From Isohypsibius dastychi (lineage: Eukaryota; Tardigrada; Eutardigrada; Parachela; Isohypsibiidae), in assembly GCA_034696485.1 (NCBI GenBank), contig JAQIWT010000996.1:1-13203 (forward strand): a DNA stretch of 13,203 nt, written 5' to 3'. The translations under genes and the position numbers were made by a program. Positions 8,508 to 13,203 of this stretch are shown in pieces; position 1 is the stretch's first letter, and the number at the start of each line of letters is the position of its first letter. Below the pieces are notes generated by a model, which worked only from the letters and a program-made list of their open reading frames with translations, was not told the DNA's origin and searched no databases.

Positions 8508-8583
8508 ACTTCGACTATGATGATTGAAAGTTTCCCTATTAGTATGAAGTTTGTTGATTACACAATCCAGCTCACTGAGAAGT
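8508..8583 (+). ncRNA. double-guide C/D snoRNA in intron 6 (28S A-loop region)
   Basis: C box ATGATGA 8517-8523, D' ATGA 8544-8547, D CTGA 8575-8578, external stem ACTTC/GAAGT. The D guide AATCCAGCTCA (8564-8574) pairs, with one G-U, to TGAGCTGGGTT of 28S; D+5 points to the C that I count as yeast C2948, the snR69 site. The D' guide TTCCCTATTAGT (8532-8543) is perfectly complementary to ACTAATAGGGAA, just upstream in the same 28S region. D to acceptor is 71 nt. Confidence 0.92.
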
Positions 8584-8738
8584 GTTTTATTTTGAAGCTT
8601 TATCGTTTACAACCGGGCGCTTTCTGACGGAATTGTTTTTGTTTAACAGGTACCGGAAACCGGCTCGAGTTTCAGTCGGCGGAAGTTGTTCAGATTCCAA
8701 AGGTAAGGAGACGCATTCTTGGTTTTTGTCTTATTTCC

Positions 8739-8821
8739 GGTTCGGTTTATGATGAAAACTCACTTAGGACACCTTTCGATCCTCGGATATGTGAACAAAA
8801 ATGTAGCCTTTTCTGAGAACT
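8739..8821 (+). ncRNA. C/D snoRNA in intron 7
   Basis: C box ATGATGA 8749-8755, D box CTGA 8813-8816, external stem GGTTC/GAAC, D to acceptor 72 nt. CTTAGGACACCT (8763-8774) is complementary to AGGTGTCCTAAG of 28S, and the overlapping CCTTTCGATC (8772-8781) to GATCGAAAGG of 28S. Neither is followed by a clean D' box, so the true guide is open. Confidence 0.82.
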
Positions 8822-8993
8822 TCCGGCTGTTTTTTTTTGTGAAGTGGCTTTGTTTTGAAAAGTTCTAATTTGGCTGGGTATTTTTCAGGCTGACCGGAAG
8901 TGATTTCGCTAGCCTGGTATGATGAATCGATCGTCTTGATGAAAATCGGTGAGTTGAATTTTTGATCACGAAATTCAACCTTTTGATTCGGGA

Positions 8994-9075
8994 AATTATT
9001 GATTTGATGAGACTCTATATTGGATTCTCCTTTCGATCTTCACGAAATGAGAAGAAAAATATTATTCTGAAATTA
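8994..9075 (+). ncRNA. C/D snoRNA in intron 8
   Basis: C box TTGATGA 9004-9010, D box CTGA 9067-9070, AATT/AATT external pairing, D to acceptor 70 nt. It carries CCTTTCGATC (9029-9038), the same 10-mer as the intron-7 snoRNA. The A/T-rich guide before D gave no target that I recognise. Confidence 0.78.
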
Positions 9076-9239
9076 CGTTTTACAGATGTTCAGACTTTTC
9101 GTTAGCTCGTTCAGTTGGCTTATTTTGATTTTAATTACAGGTTTTCTTTGGACGTTTCTCAGTGTTCTAACCTCGCCGAGGAGAGAGCGAAATGAAATGT
9201 AAGACTTCAGAATTCTTAGCTGTTTTTAACTTGGATTTG

Positions 9240-9309
9240 AAAAGATGATTTATAAAACGTGATCGTTTCGACGAGCTGATAGGTTTAGGTACTTAGGTCT
9301 CTGATCAAC
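9240..9309 (+). ncRNA. C/D snoRNA in intron 9
   Basis: C box ATGATTT 9245-9251, D' CTGA 9276-9279, D CTGA 9301-9304, D to acceptor 64 nt. The D' guide GATCGTTTCGACGAG (9261-9275) is complementary in its first part to GTCGAAACGATC; I recall GAAACGATCTCAACC as 28S sequence. The C-box sixth base (T) does not pair with the D-box C here. Confidence 0.7.
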
Positions 9310-9444
9310 ACTTCGAAGCTTTTTGGAAGTGAAGTTCTTTGTGAAGCTTATCTTCTATTTTCTTTCAGACATTTCACGGAATTCGGATTCTTAAGTTAAG
9401 GTGAGTTGAACGGCGATAAAACGCAGAAAGATGAGTGGATATTT

Positions 9445-9519
9445 TATTAATGATTTAAAAAGCTGCCGTTGATTTCTTCGTGAAGACTGCAAATTCAAAG
9501 TTACAGATCTATGAATGCT
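9445..9519 (+). ncRNA. variant C/D snoRNA in intron 10 (U/A kink-turn)
   Basis: C box ATGATTT 9450-9456 and D box ATGA 9511-9514, 69 nt before the acceptor. No CTGA is placed suitably. The guide CAAAGTTACAGATC (9496-9509) is complementary to GATCTGTAACTT of 28S (human form GATCCGTAACTT, in the region served by U50). It is a paralogue of the intron-13 snoRNA: both share this 14-mer, the same variant boxes and a TGCCGT segment. Confidence 0.75.
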
Positions 9520-9685
9520 TTATTTCAATGCATTATTTCTTGGTTGTGTATTTCTCTGGCTGACAGTTGTTTTTGAATTTCAGGATCGTTTTGTTTGATG
9601 TTTTCGCGTGACCGGAAGTTGTTGACATGGTGAGTTTTTTCGTGCTTTTCTCGGGGTGGTTTTTGGATTCAAGATTGAGGGCGCT

Positions 9686-9758
9686 TTGAGATGATAAATA
9701 TAACTACTACTCTGATCAGTTCATGAGGACCCACTTATCACCAAGATCGCTGAAATGG
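9686..9758 (+). ncRNA. double-guide C/D snoRNA in intron 11
   Basis: C box ATGATAA 9691-9697, D' CTGA 9712-9715, C'-like ATGAGGA 9723-9729, D CTGA 9750-9753; D to acceptor 79 nt. The D guide TTATCACCAAGATCG (9735-9749) pairs over 15 nt, with two G-U, to CGATCTTGGTGGTAG of 28S. The D' guide CTACTACT overlaps the same stretch (GGTAGTAG). Confidence 0.8.
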
Positions 9759-9918
9759 TTCCCTGATTTCGTAATCTTGAATTTACATCCGTTTTGTCTT
9801 TGAAACTCCATTCAAGGTTGATTTGTTTTTAGAAATCAGCCGGAAGTTGAAGCGTCAAATTGGATCGAGGGGTTGCAAGGTACGGTATTTTAATTTGAGT
9901 TGTTTTTTCTTTGATTTT

Positions 9919-10000
9919 GACCGATGATTATTTATTTGCTACTCTCGAGCGCGAGGCTGTGACGATAAAGATTTAACCACCAAGTTAACCAATGAGCATG
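9919..10000 (+). ncRNA. variant C/D snoRNA in intron 12 (U/A kink-turn)
   Basis: C box ATGATTA 9924-9930 and D box ATGA 9992-9995, 68 nt before the acceptor. As in introns 10 and 13, C-box T6 can pair with D-box A1. The guide AACCACCAAGTTAACCA before D gave no rRNA match I recognise. An internal CTCGAGCGCGAG may fold. Confidence 0.68.
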
Positions 10001-10163
10001 TCGTCGGTTAATCGAAAAGAATTCAGGCGCTTGTTTTCTTATTTTATGTGTCCTTTTTTGTAGGATTTTTTGACCGGAAGTGAAGAATATCGCCTGCAGC
10101 TGGTTTGGACAGATTGATGGTAAGTGATGTTTTTTGAATGGATTGGCGTTTAGTTGGATTTTT

Positions 10164-10238
10164 TTGCGATGATTAGAATGTTGCCGTATGAATTCATTTT
10201 GAAGAAATCAAAAACAAAGTTACAGATCGATGAGCATT
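10164..10238 (+). ncRNA. variant C/D snoRNA in intron 13 (paralogue of intron 10)
   Basis: C box ATGATTA 10169-10175 and D box ATGA 10230-10233, 70 nt before the acceptor. It contains CAAAGTTACAGATC (10215-10228), identical to the intron-10 snoRNA and complementary to GATCTGTAACTT of 28S. The remaining sequence is only partly alike, so the two are diverged duplicates. Confidence 0.75.
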
Positions 10239-10398
10239 TTGGAATGAATTGAACCTTTGGATATGTCTTTTTCGTGCTGTTTACGATAGCTTGTTCTTCG
10301 TAGGATGCTTAGCCTGAAACGTAGTTGGCATCACGCTGAAGGGGACTGAATTCTCGCTTGTAAGTTCGTTCTGATTTTTGAATTCGTTTTTGTGTTTA

Positions 10399-10468
10399 AA
10401 CTTGTGATGTTAACTTTGTCAACACCGATGCTGATCTCGTTGATGTTACTCTCTTTAATCTGATATCT
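10399..10468 (+). ncRNA. C/D snoRNA in intron 14
   Basis: All four boxes are visible: C GTGATGT 10404-10410, D' CTGA 10431-10434, C' TTGATGT 10440-10446, D CTGA 10460-10463; D to acceptor 76 nt. ACTCTCTTT (10448-10456) is complementary to AAAGAGAGT in the 5' part of 28S, where several vertebrate guides (U26, U81 group) act, but it lies three bases away from D. Confidence 0.82.
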
Positions 10469-10618
10469 TACGAAATGAATCAGATTTTTTTCAAATTGGT
10501 ATTCCCCACTGTCCTGTACTGATAAAGATGTTTTTGTAGGATTTTTGGAGACAGAGGAATGGAGAATAAGGTGAGTTTTCGGATTTAAATCGAGCGTGAT
10601 TTTTTATCGCCTTGAAAA

Positions 10619-10689
10619 TTGACGGTGACGAGAACTGTGAGAGTCTCTCTGAAAGAAATATTTGAAGATTTCCTTAACGTCTGAGTTAA
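10619..10689 (+). ncRNA. C/D snoRNA in intron 15
   Basis: C box GTGACGA 10625-10631 (one change from consensus), D' CTGA 10649-10652, D CTGA 10681-10684, external stem TTGAC/GTTAA, D to acceptor 72 nt. The guides gave no confident target; the D' guide contains AGAGTCTC, complementary to GAGACTCT of 18S, which is short. Confidence 0.72.
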
Positions 10690-10854
10690 CTTTCCCACTG
10701 GAAATTTTTTCTTTCCGATACTCTTGGGTCTGAATTCTTATGGTTTCATTTTGCAGATGTTGGGAATTGTCCGCTAGCTCTGGAAGGTATCATGTTATTC
10801 GTCGGTTGTTTGGAGCGTAAGTTCTGCCTTGCTTTTCTTGTTGGAGTTTTGGAA

Positions 10855-10937
10855 TTGAAAGTGATGAGAACATCGCACTCCTGAAAGATATTTGTTGACT
10901 ATCAAAATTATCCGTTCCAATTGGCTGGCTGATTCAA
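10855..10937 (+). ncRNA. C/D snoRNA in intron 16
   Basis: Canonical C box GTGATGA 10861-10867, D' CTGA 10881-10884, D CTGA 10929-10932, and a perfect TTGAA/TTCAA terminal stem; D to acceptor 74 nt. The guide before D (CCAATTGGCTGG) has no rRNA target that I recognise, making this an orphan candidate. The nearby CGTTCCAATT is complementary to AATTGGAACG of U6 but not placed directly next to D. Confidence 0.85.
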
Positions 10938-11092
10938 AAATGAAAAATGTTACACTTCCGGTTGAGTTATTTTATCAGCTTTCTGAGATGTTTTGTTTTT
11001 TTCAAGGCTCGGTCTTGGCGATTGTGTTCACATCTATTCCAGGTAATGTACGTTGTACGTTGGAAATGGCTTCTACTTGGTTGAAGCGATGA

Positions 11093-11170
11093 GATTTGAA
11101 AATGATGACAAAAGATAGGGACAAATGATGCAGATGATTATTTATCGATTAGTCTTTCTGAATTCAAATC
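11093..11170 (+). ncRNA. C/D snoRNA in intron 17, two 28S guides
   Basis: C box ATGATGA 11102-11108, D CTGA 11158-11161, and an 8-bp perfect terminal stem GATTTGAA/TTCAAATC. The D guide TCGATTAGTCTTT (11145-11157) is fully complementary to AAAGACTAATCGA of 28S, the region served by yeast snR39 and human U32/U51/U77/U80. An internal AGATAGGGACA (11113-11123), followed by an ATGA D'-like box, is complementary to TGTCCCTATCT of 28S. D to acceptor is 76 nt. Confidence 0.95.
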
Positions 11171-11456
11171 TGTTGGATGTTTTATTGTTCTGAGCGAGGT
11201 CTTATCGGTTGTTATAAACTTTTTGTTTGGATTGTAGGTGGTCAGGTCGTTGCTGAAAGATTTCAATTTGGAGTGGGGAAGCGTTGGTTAACCCGGACAA
11301 GTTTTTTTTTCTGAAAGGTGTTGATGTTTTTGTAAAAAAATTCCCAGTGAGTTTTTGGCTCTTGCATGTTCTTTTCGCTGATTTCTGTTGGAAGGTTGTT
11401 TTGTGTGGTATGAAATGAATGCGTATTCCATCCCCCCTTCTTGAAACTGTGCTGTA

Positions 11457-12057
11457 GCGTAGGTTATTTTTCTCTTAAATCAACCTACACTCACACCAGA
11501 GGACGCGATTTGCAGCTGTTTTAAGTATGCTTTCTATTTCACGATGGATTTCCTGGGACCTGCGTTTTTGTCTTGATTTACGGAGGATATCAATCCTAGT
11601 CATACTCTTTCCTCTGGTTTGGTTCGATGTTCAGTAAAGCTGCTTGCTAAAACTCATTTTCAAAAAACCGTTTCATCTTGTATCTTCTTTCTGTGCGTGC
11701 GACGCATTCGAAATTCAAGCTTCTTCCTGTGATTCTGCAGTCTCGTCCAACCAGTCAGCCATCTGCTTTTCAGCCTCGTTCTGCATATTTGCTGCTTTGG
11801 AACCTGTGGAATCAACTTGAAAGTGCCTGGCTCGATGAATTCTCAAAAACTCCAGCATTGGATCAGCGCAGTATTTTCCAGTCTTCTCCTTTCTTTTTGT
11901 CAGCTTCCAGGAAAAATATGATGTAGCGAAGATGAGAAGCCAGGGGGAAATCAGTCAGCAAAGAAGCGAAAACATAAATCTAAATTATGCCAAGTCGCAC
12001 TTGGAAGGTGGCTTGAAGCGTGCGTGTAGGTTGATTTAAGACAAAAATATCCTACAC
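11457..12057. mobile_element. element bounded by inverted 34-nt hairpins (MITE-like)
   Basis: The left arm 11457-11490 and the reverse complement of the right arm 12024-12057 agree at 31 of 34 positions. Each arm is itself a hairpin (GTAGGTT...AACCTAC on the left; GTGTAGG...CCTACAC on the right) around a T/A-rich loop. The 533 bp between have no recognised gene. No clear target-site duplication flanks it. It could be a foldback or MITE-type element, or two independent copies of a structured motif. Confidence 0.5.
11715..11858 (-). CDS. possible minus-strand coding remnant inside the element
   Basis: On the minus strand a frame is open from about 11950 to a TGA at 11717-11715; its first ATG is at 11858, giving 47 residues. 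It starts MLEFLRIHRARH and ends with an acidic, helix-like DWLDETAESQEEA. The composition looks coding, but no family is recognised and no splice partner is clear. The + strand has an overlapping 82-residue ORF (11678-11926) that looks less protein-like. Confidence 0.22.
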   Translation of the reverse strand: MLEFLRIHRARHFQVDSTGSKAANMQNEAEKQMADWLDETAESQEEA

Positions 12058-12360
12058 CTCCAACCTCCACTTTTAAAACCCGCTAAATCGCGTCTTCCCC
12101 ACTGTAAACAATTTGATTTTTCAATTCACGCGTTGAATATTTTGCGCGTATGCAACCAGCAGGCATTGACCGATGTAAGGTGGAAAATCAGTCAAGCAGA
12201 CCGGTTATTTGCTTCCTCAGAAGCGCGCGATTAAAACAGGTGAGTGAAGTAAAAAGAAAACAAATGGTTTTTGGAACAGGTATTGCAGACAGGTCCTGGC
12301 TGTTGATGAATGTTGATTTCTTAAAAGTGTCATGGTTTTGGCTTGCATGAGGTCGATTTA
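12058..12360 (+). other. spacer with a doubtful short ORF
   Basis: An ORF at 12150-12350 (66 residues, starting MQPAGIDRCK) contains a good donor-like AAACAG|GTGAGT at 12240 and is followed by AATAAA at 12376. It may be a small gene, a late exon of the snoRNA host transcript, or chance. No domain is seen. Confidence 0.25.
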
Positions 12361-12375
12361 TCGGGCGTTTCGTGG

Positions 12376-12381
12376 AATAAA
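12376..12381 (+). terminator. AATAAA polyadenylation signal candidate
   Basis: A canonical AATAAA, 26 nt after the stop of the doubtful ORF and about 1 kb after the last host-gene exon. Which transcript uses it, if any, is unknown. Confidence 0.35.
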
Positions 12382-12587
12382 ATTTTTATAACAGTGTCCC
12401 TCAGGCTTTATTTCATGTGAAAGGAGCGGAATTCTCTGTATTTCTCACCCGTATGCCCTTCGGGTATGCCGGATCCTCTTAAAGCAGCAAATTATTTCTG
12501 AAAAGTTGTATTCAGCCACCATTAACAATTGGGTTTCCTTCTTCCATTCTGGTTCAAGAGGAAAGTCATTCCACGCCCTGTGAAAAC

Positions 12588-12902
12588 ATGAGGGGAATAA
12601 TCGTTTGCTTGACACTGTGTTTGATCTTGCTCAATGAAGCTGGTACGTACCGTATTAAGTACTTTGCAAGAAGCCCAGTATCGCAACTGAAAGGTTCGTG
12701 GTATGTAATGTAACTCAAACGTTTTGCAGGACCAGCCCAAGGAGCGACAACTGGGTGTGCCTGTTCGGCTGACTTGAAGAAAGTATGTGGAAGTGATGGG
12801 AAGACCTACGACAACGCTTGCAAGGTTACATGTGCTGGAGCTACCGTCGCTTCCGAAAAGCCATGTGTTCAAGTCAGACAGCTACGTCACTTTCAAAATT
12901 AA
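12588..12902 (+). CDS. secreted single-domain Kazal-type serine protease inhibitor
   Basis: Two exons, 12588-12642 and 12730-12902, with an 87-bp intron (donor GCTG|GTACGT, acceptor TTTTGCAG, phase 1), give 75 residues. Residues 1-23 are a signal peptide (MRGIIVCLTLCLILLNEA, then GPAQG). The mature part carries the Kazal signature VCGSDGKTYDNAC and six cysteines at 28, 30, 38, 49, 53 and 64, spaced C-x-C-x7-C-x10-C-x3-C-x10-C. The single residue between the first two Cys makes it a non-classical Kazal domain. Counting from the second Cys, the P1 residue is Ala32, which suggests elastase- or subtilisin-like targets rather than trypsin (inference). The tail VRQLRHFQN is basic. The gene is complete and intact. 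Confidence 0.9.
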
Positions 12903-13145
12903 GTTACCAGCCCCACGTATTTGATTGACGTGTTTCATGCATTTGTGTCGTGACTGTTACGTCTCACGGAACATGTTTGTATTTTCATTTGAAAATGAAA
13001 GTGGCGTCTGATGTAAGGACATCCCAGTCTCACAGAGCAGTGAATGGAGCGGACAAGAGAAAATTTCGGACAAAATCCTGGTTTAAGGCAGTGGTTCAGG
13101 CATGGCGTGGTTCGATCATGAATAGATACCGTAATGACCGAATTA

Positions 13146-13147
<2 letters not shown>
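12903..13147 (+). other. 3' flank of the Kazal gene
   Basis: No AATAAA or other gene is visible in this stretch. The polyadenylation signal of the Kazal gene is either non-canonical or outside the window. Confidence 0.4.

Positions 13148-13203
<56 letters not shown>
13148..13203 (+). repeat. poly-G run of at least 56 nt at the window end
   Basis: The window ends inside the run. It may be a genuine long tract that stopped assembly, or a sequencing or assembly artefact. Confidence 0.9.

Larger units (their letters stand above)
6914..11346 (+). ncRNA. multi-snoRNA host gene (UHG/SNHG-like), about 18 exons
   Basis: Non-coding host transcript whose introns carry C/D-box snoRNAs. Proposed exons: up to 6932, 7236-7280, 7445-7509, 7685-7744, 8199-8246, 8430-8464, 8650-8702, 8889-8948, 9141-9198, 9369-9400, 9584-9629, 9833-9879, 10064-10119, 10304-10359, 10540-10570, 10757-10816, 11007-11042 and 11238 to about 11346. 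Internal exons are only 31-65 nt, each with good donors (GTGAGT, GTAAGT, GTAAGA) and TTTCAG/TTGCAG/TTGTAG acceptors. No reading frame crosses them. Each intron holds one C box (RTGATGA-like) and one D box about 55-70 nt apart. In animals such snoRNAs are released by exonucleases from debranched introns, and the spliced RNA is usually decayed. The 3' end is uncertain; AATAAA at 12376 is one possibility. Confidence 0.88.

Noticed and set aside
10892-11092. 66-residue ORF across intron 16 and exon 17
   Set aside because: It lies partly inside a snoRNA and crosses a strong acceptor and donor.
11347-11456. An eighteenth intron starting at CCCA|GTGAGT (11347)
   Set aside because: The donor is good, but no C/D pair with normal spacing and no clear acceptor followed, so I end the host gene here only tentatively.
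12522-12872. 116-residue minus-strand ORF over the Kazal gene
   Set aside because: It is the antisense shadow of the Kazal exons, which have clear cysteine spacing and splice sites on the + strand.

Overview
The window is metazoan nuclear DNA, most likely from an invertebrate with compact genes. It has GT-AG introns of 44-480 bp, multi-exon secreted or membrane proteins with signal peptides and a transmembrane helix, intron-encoded C/D-box snoRNAs, AATAAA/ATTAAA signals, and long poly-G runs. I cannot name the phylum. All well-supported genes lie on the + strand.

Left part (about 956-5900): a multi-exon gene for a type I membrane protein. It has a signal peptide, three related Ig-like modules joined by Pro/Ser/Thr-rich linkers, further Ig-like domains, one transmembrane helix and a short cytoplasmic tail. 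My nine-exon model closes in frame over 2748 nt (915 codons plus stop), except for one in-frame TGA beside a splice donor at 4276-4278. Short coding-like exons to about 5775 suggest alternative tails, followed by an ATTAAA signal. A probable end of another coding sequence sits at 1-120.

Middle (about 6040-6900): T-rich low-complexity DNA, then a probable promoter.

Centre (about 6900-11350): the main feature is a non-coding snoRNA host gene like UHG, GAS5 or the SNHG genes. About 18 short exons without an open reading frame alternate with 17 introns, and nearly every intron holds one C/D-box snoRNA. In 15 of 17 introns the D box ends 64-79 nt before the 3' splice site. Many guides are complementary to conserved 28S or 18S rRNA segments as I remember them; the intron-5 snoRNA is recognisable as U18. 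Three snoRNAs replace the usual C-box G6 / D-box C1 pair by U6 / A1, which looks like a compensated kink-turn variant.

Right part (11350-13203): a roughly 600 bp element bounded by inverted 34-nt hairpins, a doubtful short ORF with a polyadenylation signal, a small two-exon gene for a secreted single-domain Kazal inhibitor (75 aa), and a 56-nt poly-G run at the window end.

The three gene units are not functionally linked in any way I can see: a surface receptor or adhesion-like protein, a ribosome-biogenesis RNA locus, and a secreted protease inhibitor.
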